Source of the DNA: Clostridiisalibacter paucivorans DSM 22131
Lineage (GTDB): Bacteria > Bacillota > Clostridia > Tissierellales > Clostridiisalibacteraceae
Reading direction: 5' to 3'
NCBI RefSeq assembly: GCF_000620125.1
Contig: NZ_JHVL01000022.1
Location: 1 to 56,713 of the forward strand
DNA: 56,713 nucleotides
Positions 36,940 to 44,449 of the stretch are shown piece by piece (position 1 is the first letter of the stretch; the number at the start of each line of letters is the position of its first letter). Under the pieces are notes generated by a model that worked only from the letters and a program-made list of their open reading frames with translations, had not been told where the DNA came from and made no database searches. The translations under genes were made by a program, and so were the position numbers.

Positions 36940-37629
36940 CTATAACTCCCTTTTATTTTTTAACTTTTTTACTATCACTGGAACAATAGACATAATACCC
37001 ATCAATAAAAATGCAATTATCACCTTTGTAGTAAATATACTTTCCATAGAATTCACAGAGGCCATATTTATTCCCGTATATACACATATGAAAGTCTCAG
37101 GTATTATTCCTATAGCTGTAGTTACAATAAAAATTGGTAGGGGCACCATTGTAATAGCAGAAAATATACTTATAGATATAAATGGAAATATAGGTATAAG
37201 TCTCACTGTTAGAAGATAAAATTTCCCATTTTCAGCCATTTCTTCTGTTAATTTTTCTATATATTTTAATTTTTTTGTCTGTAAATAATCTTTCAGCAGA
37301 TATCTAGAGCAAATATAGGTTATAGTGGAACCCATTACTACAGATATATCTGCAAATATTAGACCTTTAAACATCCCAAATAAAAAACCTGAAATCATAG
37401 CTGAAAATATGAATACAGGTACTCCTAATGCTACAAATAATGTATTTATGCATATATAAATAAGTGCAGAAAATAAAGGTCTTGAGTCGGCATACTCAAC
37501 TATTATCGTCTTATATTTATTAAAATTTTTCATAGTTAATGCTTCAGAAACATCATCTTTTATTAAAAGTAATACTATTATGATCAAAATTATTATTATA
37601 ATTACTTTATAAAAATAATTCTTCTTCAT
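36940..37629 (-). CDS. TVP38/TMEM64 (DedA-like) membrane protein
   Basis: A 229-residue protein with a signal-anchor helix (about 9-24) and four to five further helices. The VTT/SNARE-associated core is visible: LGVPVFIFSAMISGFLFGMFKG followed by an R-rich loop, then RLIPIFPF and the GIIPETFICVYTG helix. Members are linked to lipid scrambling and envelope homeostasis. It is divergent from the selenoprotein-like gene across about 120 bases and could share regulation with it; I see no proof of that. Function in bacteria is mostly unknown. Confidence 0.85.
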   Translation of the reverse strand: MKKNYFYKVIIIIILIIIVLLLIKDDVSEALTMKNFNKYKTIIVEYADSRPLFSALIYICINTLFVALGVPVFIFSAMISGFLFGMFKGLIFADISVVMGSTITYICSRYLLKDYLQTKKLKYIEKLTEEMAENGKFYLLTVRLIPIFPFISISIFSAITMVPLPIFIVTTAIGIIPETFICVYTGINMASVNSMESIFTTKVIIAFLLMGIMSIVPVIVKKLKNKREL

Positions 37630-37689
37630 AATGCTATCCCCCTATATATGATATACATAGACCCATTTTTTATATACATATTCTTTTTA

Positions 37690-37718
37690 TTGACAATCTA
37701 TCCCAGATATAATATTAT
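37690..37718 (+). promoter_or_regulatory. Promoter of the HesB-like selenoprotein gene
   Basis: A perfect -35 TTGACA (37690-37695), a 17-base spacer and -10 TATTAT (37713-37718). Transcription would start at about 37725, inside the palindrome described next. Confidence 0.8.
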
Positions 37719-37724
37719 TTATAT

Positions 37725-37741
37725 ATACCCCTTTAGGGTAT
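37725..37741. promoter_or_regulatory. CsoR/CstR-like operator
   Basis: ATACCC-CTTTA-GGGTAT is a perfect 6-bp dyad that covers the predicted transcription start and abuts the ribosome site. A/T-flanked C-tract/G-tract palindromes of this form are typical of CsoR-family repressors, which sense copper or persulfide. No csoR/cstR gene is in the window, so the assignment is by pattern only. Confidence 0.5.
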
Positions 37742-37753
37742 GGAGGTGATAAA

Positions 37754-38052
37754 ATGATTTTTTTAAATGAAAAAGCATTAAATTTTTTAAGAAAAAAGAA
37801 TATAATTTAAAAATATCTATTAAGACTATAAGTTGTGGTTGAACAGGTACAATGAAGGAGCTAAGTATTAGCTCATCATCCAGTATCCCTGATACTAATA
37901 TGTATAACAAATATGAGTTTCAAGGTATAAAGGTATTTATTCTAAAAACCTTAAAGACTAATAAAAAGATTGATATAAATCTTAAATATAATATACCCAT
38001 TATAGGCCCTATATGGGATATAAAGGGTGTAAAACCAGAGCAATTGATATAA
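37754..38052 (+). CDS. HesB/IscA-like small protein with in-frame UGA (Sec) and -1 frameshift
   Basis: A composite gene of 99 codons. Translation starts at ATG 37754 after a strong GGAGGTGA. The zero frame ends at TAA 37808 after 18 codons. At 37792-37798 the sequence A_AAA_AAG, in the correct phase, allows a -1 shift; the new frame continues KKEYNLKISIKTISCG, then UGA at 37840, then TGTMKELSIS to a stop at 38052. The motif is Cys-Gly-UGA-Thr-Gly. The product resembles small HesB/IscA-like (seleno)proteins of anaerobes in length and in its closing IDINLKYNIPIIGP segment. A SECIS-like hairpin follows the UGA. The gene has its own promoter, operator and terminator, which argues against decay. 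A one-base assembly error in the A-run would remove the frameshift but not the UGA. Confidence 0.7.
37792..37798 (+). other. -1 frameshift slippery heptamer A_AAA_AAG
   Basis: In the zero frame the codons are AGA-AAA-AAG, giving the X_XXY_YYZ heptamer used by dnaX. Slippage joins the N-terminal helix (NEKALNFLRKK) to EYNLKISIK. No strong downstream hairpin or close upstream SD-like element is visible, so programmed shifting is uncertain; an A-run indel is the alternative. Confidence 0.5.
37852..37879 (+). promoter_or_regulatory. Candidate bacterial SECIS hairpin
   Basis: ATGA and TCAT, then (past a small internal loop) GAGCTA and TAGCTC, close an apical loop AGTAT. The loop starts 21 bases after the UGA, and G is its second base followed by U. 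These values fit the known bacterial SECIS pattern of stem, distance and loop G. Confidence 0.6.
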
Positions 38053-38068
38053 TATTTAGACTTTAGTA

Positions 38069-38097
38069 TCCCCATTACCTTTTGGGGAATTTTTATT
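38069..38097 (+). terminator. Terminator of the HesB-like gene
   Basis: TCCCC and GGGGA pair around a 10-base loop and are followed by a T-rich run on the plus strand, 17 bases past the stop codon. This makes the locus a complete single-gene transcription unit. Confidence 0.8.
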
Positions 38098-38206
38098 TTC
38101 ATTTTATTTAAATATAAATATGTATTCTGTTGATTTAGTCATACAAATTTGTTATTCTATTAAAAGAAATCTTAGAAAAGTTCATTATGTAAACTAGAGG
38201 TGAATC

Positions 38207-38560
38207 ATGAATATATTATTACAATTTGGTATAATAGTGGGCATATGGCAGATAGGAGAGTTAATATCTTATTGGACCAATTTACCTATACCTGGAACTG
38301 TTTTAGGTATGATTATACTTTTTATTTTATTAAATACTAAAATTATTAAAATTGAAGATTTGAAAATTTCATCAGATTTTTTATTAAATAATCTAGCCTT
38401 CTTTTTTATACCTGCAGGCGTAGCATTGATAGGCTCAATAGGTGTCTTGAAGGATGCTTGGTTATCTCTTCTAATTATAACTTTACTGACTACATTTATA
38501 GTTATGGGAATTACAGGATTAATAGTAGAAAATATGATTAAATGGAGGAAGAACAAATGA
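38207..38560 (+). CDS. lrgA: LrgA/CidA family holin-like protein
   Basis: A 117-residue membrane protein with four helices: the LPIPGTVLGMIILFILL segment and the AFFFIPAGVALI segment are the family hallmarks. LrgA-type proteins form membrane pores linked to murein hydrolase control, overflow metabolism or pyruvate uptake. The stop overlaps the lrgB start (ATGA). The start at 38207 has AGAGGTGA upstream. It belongs to a two-gene unit separate from the HesB-like gene, which ends in its own terminator 110 bases before. Confidence 0.92.
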   Translation: MNILLQFGIIVGIWQIGELISYWTNLPIPGTVLGMIILFILLNTKIIKIEDLKISSDFLLNNLAFFFIPAGVALIGSIGVLKDAWLSLLIITLLTTFIVMGITGLIVENMIKWRKNK

Positions 38561-39255
38561 GTCCCTTATTAGATAGTCCTGCTTTTGGTATATTACTTTC
38601 TATATTGACATTTCAATTGAGCTTATATATTTATAAAAAAACTAAAATTTCTCTATTTAACCCATTATTAATAAGTATATCATTAATAATTGCTTTATTA
38701 GTTGGATTTAATATACCCTTTGAAAAATTTAATAAAGGTGGCGAAATAATCTCTTTTTTCTTGGGCCCTGCCACAGTTATACTAGCTGTTCCATTATATA
38801 AACAGATGGAGTTACTAAAAAAGCATATTCATACGATTTTTATAGGTATATTTTCAGGAGTTATAGCTTCAATTATAAGTGTTATATCTTTAGCTATATT
38901 GTTTAAATTAGATAAAAGATTAGTGCTATCCCTAATACCAAAATCTATAACCACACCAGTGGGAATGGTATTGTCTGAAAATATAGGTGGTATCCCTTCA
39001 ATAACTGTTATGCTTATTATAACTACTGGAATTACTGGTGCCATAATAGCACCCTTTGTATTTAAAATATTAAATATTCATAATGGTATCGCTCGTGGAT
39101 TAGCTATGGGTACCGCATCTCATGCCCTTGGCACATCAAAGGCATTGGAGATGGGAGAAACTGAAGGAGCCATGAGCGGTCTTTCTATAGGTATTTCAGC
39201 TGTAATAACCGTTTTAATAGCTCCATTATTAATTAAGATATTTTCACTGATTTAA
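38557..39255 (+). CDS. lrgB: LrgB family membrane protein
   Basis: A 232-residue protein with six or more helices. The block PKSITTPVGMVLSENIGGIPSIT and the glycine-rich RGLAMGTASHALGTSKALEMG are diagnostic. It works with LrgA. The frame opens at 38542, but AGGAAG precedes the ATG at 38557, which overlaps the lrgA stop as ATGA, so the shorter start is used. It converges with thiD 36 bases away; no terminator hairpin is obvious between the two. Confidence 0.92.
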   Translation: MSPLLDSPAFGILLSILTFQLSLYIYKKTKISLFNPLLISISLIIALLVGFNIPFEKFNKGGEIISFFLGPATVILAVPLYKQMELLKKHIHTIFIGIFSGVIASIISVISLAILFKLDKRLVLSLIPKSITTPVGMVLSENIGGIPSITVMLIITTGITGAIIAPFVFKILNIHNGIARGLAMGTASHALGTSKALEMGETEGAMSGLSIGISAVITVLIAPLLIKIFSLI

Positions 39256-39290
39256 TTATATGACCAGATTATATACTGAAAATAAAATAT

Positions 39291-40094
39291 CTATTTAAGC
39301 ATACCTGCCTTTTTATAAAGTGTATAAAAATGATTAGTAGGGCCTACTCCCTTTCCGATAGATAATGAATGCTCTATAGCTGTAGTTATGTATTCTTTAG
39401 CATTGAGTACAGACTTTTCTATCCCATAACCCTTAGCTAGATTAGATGCTATAGCTGCTGACAATGTGCACCCAGTACCATGGGTGTTTTTAGTATTTAT
39501 CCTCTTCGCATTAAAATATTTAAATTCGCTACCATTAAATAATACATCTATTGCCTCACCATCTAGATGTCCTCCTTTAATTAAAACATTTTTAGTGCCC
39601 ATATTATATATCTTCTTAGCAGCTAATTCCATATCCTCTAGCCGTTGAATCTTAAGTTTTGTTATGACTTCTGCTTCAGGTATATTGGGAGTTATTATAG
39701 TAGCCAATGGCAATAACTTATCTATCAAAGTATTTTCCGCTTCCGTCTTTAACAGATGAAATCCACTTTTGGACACCATAACTGGATCTAAAACTATATT
39801 TTTAGGATTATAATATTTCAAACCATCTGCTATAGTCTCTATGGTCTCTATTTGAGATACCATACCTATCTTTAATCCATCTACTGATATGTCCTCAAAA
39901 ATTGCCTTTATCTGCTCCTTTATAATATCAGGAGTGATATCTTGTACTGCAAATACCCCTTGGGTGTTCTGAGCTGTAACTGCAGTTATTATACTCATTC
40001 CAAATGTGCCATGGGCAGAAAATGTTTTTAAATCTGCCTGTATCCCTGCCCCACCACTACTATCTGAACCTGCTATAGTAAGTACCTTTTTCAT
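39291..40094 (-). CDS. thiD: Hydroxymethylpyrimidine (phosphate) kinase
   Basis: Ribokinase-fold enzyme that phosphorylates HMP and HMP-P for thiamine synthesis or salvage. Signatures: TIAGSDSSGGAGIQADLKTF at the N-terminus (given in part as AGSDSSGGAG), LDPVMVSKSG, and the anion-hole NTHGTGCTLSAAIA with the catalytic Asp replaced-in-context Gly-Cys motif normal for ThiD. The frame opens at 40115, inside thiW, but AGGGAGG lies eight bases before the ATG at 40094, so MKKVLTIAG is the start. It follows thiW and shares its TPP riboswitch. Confidence 0.94.
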   Translation of the reverse strand: MKKVLTIAGSDSSGGAGIQADLKTFSAHGTFGMSIITAVTAQNTQGVFAVQDITPDIIKEQIKAIFEDISVDGLKIGMVSQIETIETIADGLKYYNPKNIVLDPVMVSKSGFHLLKTEAENTLIDKLLPLATIITPNIPEAEVITKLKIQRLEDMELAAKKIYNMGTKNVLIKGGHLDGEAIDVLFNGSEFKYFNAKRINTKNTHGTGCTLSAAIASNLAKGYGIEKSVLNAKEYITTAIEHSLSIGKGVGPTNHFYTLYKKAGMLK

Positions 40095-40107
40095 GCTTAC
40101 TACCTCC

Positions 40108-40599
40108 CTATCCATTGATTTTAGTTATAGCTTTATTAGTATCTATTATTTTAAGTACCATATATCCTATAATACTCCCTCCAATAGTACTTACCATAAA
40201 GGGAGTTACAAAAAATAGTGCTGCTACTTCTTTACCCAGTATAAATTTTGCTATAGGAAATGCTAATATCCCGCCTATTATGCCTGTTCCTAATATTTCT
40301 CCCATAACAGCGTATGCCCTTTCTCCTTTAATCATATAAGTTATACCAGCAATAAATGCTCCTATCATACTACCTGGAAAAGCCAAAAGGGAACCTGTAC
40401 CAAGTATATTTCTTAAAACTGATATTAAAAAAGCATTGGCCAATGCATACCATGGTCCCAATAATACTGCTGATACTACATTTATGGTATGCTGGACTGG
40501 AAAGCATTTAGCTATTCCAACTGGTATATAAATAATATGTCCTGTAATAGTTCCCATAGCTACCAATAATGATGATAGTGTAATCTTTTTTATATCCAT
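40108..40599 (-). CDS. thiW: ThiW, thiamine-precursor ECF transporter S component
   Basis: A 163-residue membrane protein with about five helices. The N-terminal KKITLSSLLVAMGTITGH and the YIPVGIAKCFPVQHTINV segments match ThiW. It would bind a thiazole or other thiamine precursor and use the shared ECF energising module, which is not in the window. It is the first gene after the TPP riboswitch, so it is repressed when thiamine pyrophosphate is plentiful. thiD follows 13 bases downstream. Confidence 0.9.
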   Translation of the reverse strand: MDIKKITLSSLLVAMGTITGHIIYIPVGIAKCFPVQHTINVVSAVLLGPWYALANAFLISVLRNILGTGSLLAFPGSMIGAFIAGITYMIKGERAYAVMGEILGTGIIGGILAFPIAKFILGKEVAALFFVTPFMVSTIGGSIIGYMVLKIIDTNKAITKING

Positions 40600-40636
40600 A
40601 TAAACCCCCTAATTTTTATGTACTAAGGGCATATAA

Positions 40637-40673
40637 AAAAAGACACAAATCTCAAACCATGAGGATTTATGCC
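40637..40673 (-). terminator. Riboswitch terminator
   Basis: On the minus strand GGCATAAATCCTCA and TGAGATTTGTGTC form a stem with a few mismatches, followed by seven T. It lies between the TPP aptamer and thiW and should be the expression platform. Confidence 0.8.
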
Positions 40674-40682
40674 TATAAATAA

Positions 40683-40793
40683 CATAAGTTTTCACTTCCC
40701 TACGCTGGCATTATCCAGATCAGGTTAAGGGTCAAAGACTTTTTTGGGTCTCTATCTCAGCTGGCCTTTCCAGCCCCCCTAGCACATAAATTA
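40683..40793 (-). promoter_or_regulatory. TPP riboswitch (THI element)
   Basis: The aptamer core is clear on the minus strand: GGGGGGCTGG, CTGAGA, ACCCTT.. AACCTGATCTGGATAATG and CCAGCGTAGGGAAGTG. It precedes thiW-thiD and should shut them off when TPP is bound. Confidence 0.95.
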
Positions 40794-40808
40794 TTCTTTT
40801 ATAATTAG

Positions 40809-40837
40809 ATGATATCACAATAATTTTCCATATTCAA
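40809..40837 (-). promoter_or_regulatory. Promoter of the TPP riboswitch-thiWD unit
   Basis: TTGAAT (40832-40837) and TATCAT (40809-40814) with a 17-base spacer on the minus strand, just after the racemase stop codon. A TTGACA nearby (40842-) lacks a well placed -10. Confidence 0.55.
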
Positions 40838-40844
40838 CCTTTTG

Positions 40845-41924
40845 TCAACCTACTATTGACCTATTTACATACTTTGATGTCATAAGGCTTAACATAGCAC
40901 TATAAAACACATCAAATTCTACTATATCTCCTACATTTACATCGTATTTTGCGTTGGAAATATTCAATAACAAATGGTCACTACTCCCTCCCATTATCTC
41001 TATATCTTCGTCTACAGGAGTAAGGGCTTCAATCCTACAATCTTGTTTCCCCACTGCTACTATAGCCCTCTTTATATTTCCCATATCCTTATGATTAGGT
41101 ATATTTCCAAAGGCATCTCTACCTATCTTGCCTATAGGTACAGATGGTTTCGTTTTAACCTCTATCACTTGAGCCTTTAATTTTACAGTATCTTGTATGG
41201 TTCCAGGTACTATTCTAAAATTCGTCGTATCTCTTCCCAGAAGGATTGCCTCACCTATTCTAAATTGTGTGATACCTTTTGCAATTTCACCTTTCTCTAG
41301 AATATCCAATGTCAAAGTACTTCCTCCAGATATAGTTTCTATATTAAGTCCATACTCTTTTTCTATATCATTAGCTAGGTCTACAAGTATTTTAGTATTT
41401 TCATATGTGGGAAGTACCCCTCCATAACATCCTACATTAGCTCCTAAACCTTCTAATTTTATATTAGGTAGTTTTATTATCTCACCCACTATATCTAGTA
41501 CTTTATCGGGCCAAACACCCTCTCTTAAATCACCAACATCTACCATTAATATGACATTATGGATCTTGTTCTGCATCTTTGCTGACTCAGATATAGCTTT
41601 TATAGTATCTAATTCTGAATTTAAACTACCAAGTGTATATTTAACCAGATCATCTATCTCGCATAGCATGGGAATCCTTATAAGATACATCTGGGCATTT
41701 ATGCCATATTCTACCATATTCACTATATTCTGAATTCTTGAATCACCAATTTTCCTTATACCACCTTCCACCATTGCCTCGACCAATTGAGGCATAGCAC
41801 ATATGCCCTTACTTATTCCCATGATCTCAATACCCTTTTTACCACAATAATCCACAACATATTCTGTGTTTTCTCTTATTTTTCCTATATTTATTTCTAT
41901 CCTTGGATAAATAATTTTTCCCAA
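40845..41924 (-). CDS. Alanine/ornithine racemase family PLP enzyme
   Basis: A 359-residue fold-III PLP enzyme. The PLP lysine Lys39 is in IMGISKGICAMP; DVGDLREGVWPD, GLGANVGCYGG and the cofactor phosphate site ISGGSTLT, and RIGEAILLGRDTT follow. The family includes Orr, ornithine racemase of the oxidative ornithine pathway in Stickland clostridia, and close relatives of unknown substrate. No ord/ora ornithine genes are adjacent. It could therefore act on ornithine or another amino acid. It is transcribed as a single gene, ending at the thiWD promoter. Confidence 0.85.
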   Translation of the reverse strand: MGKIIYPRIEINIGKIRENTEYVVDYCGKKGIEIMGISKGICAMPQLVEAMVEGGIRKIGDSRIQNIVNMVEYGINAQMYLIRIPMLCEIDDLVKYTLGSLNSELDTIKAISESAKMQNKIHNVILMVDVGDLREGVWPDKVLDIVGEIIKLPNIKLEGLGANVGCYGGVLPTYENTKILVDLANDIEKEYGLNIETISGGSTLTLDILEKGEIAKGITQFRIGEAILLGRDTTNFRIVPGTIQDTVKLKAQVIEVKTKPSVPIGKIGRDAFGNIPNHKDMGNIKRAIVAVGKQDCRIEALTPVDEDIEIMGGSSDHLLLNISNAKYDVNVGDIVEFDVFYSAMLSLMTSKYVNRSIVG

Positions 41925-42033
41925 TATCCCTCATCTCCTTTTTGGTTTTTAACTATCCCCTTATAAAAATTATACCATAGTGAAATACAGGCCAACAATA
42001 GTACAAATATATAATTATAATAAAGACATAAAA

Positions 42034-42071
42034 AAGTTAGTAGTTAACTACTGGCTACCAACTACTAACTT
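42034..42071. repeat. Palindromic intergenic repeat, copy B (short)
   Basis: Perfect 12-base arms AAGTTAGTAGTT / AACTACTAACTT with a 14-base loop that itself contains AACTACTGG. The central ATGAAATCC..GGATTTCAT block of other copies is missing. It lies eight bases past the tadA stop and may also terminate that transcript. Confidence 0.75.
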
Positions 42072-42079
42072 CTTTATAT

Positions 42080-42529
42080 CTATTTTTTTCTTAAATTTTT
42101 AAAAAATTCCTTTAACATTAAAGAGCTTTTTTCTTCCAATACGCCAAATAAAACTTCAACATTATGATTCAAATACTGGTTTTGAACTATATTCATTACA
42201 GAACCACAGGCTCCCCTTTTCTTATCTTTAGCCCCTATTACCAATCTTTCTATCCTAGAATTTACTATGGCTCCAGCACACATGGGACATGGTTCCAATG
42301 TAACATACATAGTACAACCTATAAGCCGCCAACCTCCTAAAATATCAGCAGCTTTTCTTATGGCAATCATCTCTGCATGGGCCGTCGGATCATTTAACAA
42401 TTCCCTTTTATTATATCCAGAGGATATTACTTCTCCAGCTCTTACTATAACTGCCCCAACTGGAACTTCTAAAATTTCCTTTGCCTTTATAGCTTCTTTT
42501 AGAGCCAATCCCATAAAATAACTATCCAT
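42080..42529 (-). CDS. tadA: tRNA-specific adenosine deaminase
   Basis: Zinc deaminase that converts A34 to inosine in tRNA-Arg(ACG). Catalytic His51 and Glu53 (THAHAEM-type: PTAHAEMIAI) and zinc Cys81, Cys84 (EPCPMCAGA) are intact. Length 149 is standard. Directly upstream on the same strand is a tRNA-Arg(CCU) gene, 23 bases away, so the two may be co-transcribed. It is followed by repeat copy B. Confidence 0.94.
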   Translation of the reverse strand: MDSYFMGLALKEAIKAKEILEVPVGAVIVRAGEVISSGYNKRELLNDPTAHAEMIAIRKAADILGGWRLIGCTMYVTLEPCPMCAGAIVNSRIERLVIGAKDKKRGACGSVMNIVQNQYLNHNVEVLFGVLEEKSSLMLKEFFKNLRKK

Positions 42530-42558
42530 ACTATCATCAACCTGTCAAAAAATAAAAA

Positions 42559-42635
42559 TGGTGCACCTAGGAGGATTCGAACCCCCGGCACATGCCTTAG
42601 GAGGGCACTGCTCTATCCTACTGAGCTATAGGTGC
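42559..42635 (-). tRNA. tRNA-Arg (CCU)
   Basis: On the minus strand the 7-bp acceptor GCACCTA / TAGGTGC, D-arm TAGCTCAGTAGGATAGAGCA, anticodon loop CTCCTAA and T-arm GGGGGTTCGAATCCTCC all fold normally. The anticodon is CCU (reads AGG). The 3' CCA is encoded. It stands just upstream of tadA. Confidence 0.96.
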
Positions 42636-42716
42636 ACAATAAATCACTTATATATACTACAATATTTTGATTGTTTTGTCAAGGATCTCAGATGCTATCA
42701 GAAATAAGGTATATAA

Positions 42717-42777
42717 AACAGCTAGTAGTTGATGATGGAAATTCTATGGACTTCATTCTTAAACTACTAACTGTTTT
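42717..42777. repeat. Palindromic intergenic repeat, copy C
   Basis: Outer AAAACAGCTAGTAGTT pairs with AACTACTAACTGTTTT; the centre GATGG..TTCTATGGACTTCATTC is a diverged form of the common core. It lies between serS (55 bases past its stop) and the tRNA-Arg gene, and may terminate serS. Confidence 0.75.
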
Positions 42778-42831
42778 ATGTTTTTGTCATAAATATACCT
42801 TCATCATTAGACTAGGGGCATAAATGCCCCT

Positions 42832-44115
<1,284 letters not shown>

Positions 44116-44164
44116 CTACACTCCCTCTATATAATTTATTTTTCAATCATATTTATCACAAACA

Positions 44165-44412
44165 CAAAAAATATTAAAAAACCTCCCATCCCTACATCAT
44201 AAGGGACGAGAGGCTTTTCCCGCGTTGCCACCCTAATTAGCCTAATTGGCTCTCTTAAAATATTTTAACCGATATTCGGGTTTACTTTTATAGTAAACTG
44301 CTCCAGGACGGATTCGACAAAAGATTATACTGATTTTCACCAAATATCAGCTCTCTATAAATAATCTATTTATCTACTACTTCCCTTCTTCACATACTTA
44401 TTATTTAATTAT
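44165..44412 (-). promoter_or_regulatory. T-box leader of serS, specifier TCC (Ser)
   Basis: The T-box AGGGTGGCAACGCGG is at 44220-44234 on the minus strand. Stem I elements AGAGAGCTGATATTTGGTGAAAATCAG (read as AGAGAGCTGA and GGTGAAAATCAG) precede it. The specifier TCC (44310-44312) sits in GAATCCGTCCTGGAG, the usual context. A terminator hairpin (44181-44218, CCTCTCGTCCCT / AGGGATGGGAGG plus U-run) closes the leader. Confidence 0.92.
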
Positions 44413-44417
44413 CAGTA

Positions 44418-44446
44418 ATTGTAGCACAATTATTAATATATTTCAA
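44418..44446 (-). promoter_or_regulatory. Promoter of T-box-serS
   Basis: TTGAAA (44441-44446) and TACAAT (44418-44423) with a 17-base spacer on the minus strand, only three bases after the stop codon of the UPF0182 gene. Confidence 0.75.
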
Positions 44447-44449
44447 GAG

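Noticed and set aside
37754-38052. Simple pseudogene explanation of the HesB-like locus
   Set aside because: Not excluded, but strong ribosome site, promoter, dyad, terminator, slippery heptamer in phase and SECIS-like hairpin together favour a working recoded gene.
37719-38102. Minus-strand frames over the HesB-like locus
   Set aside because: They are shadows of the plus-strand composite gene, whose ribosome site, promoter and terminator all fit the plus strand.
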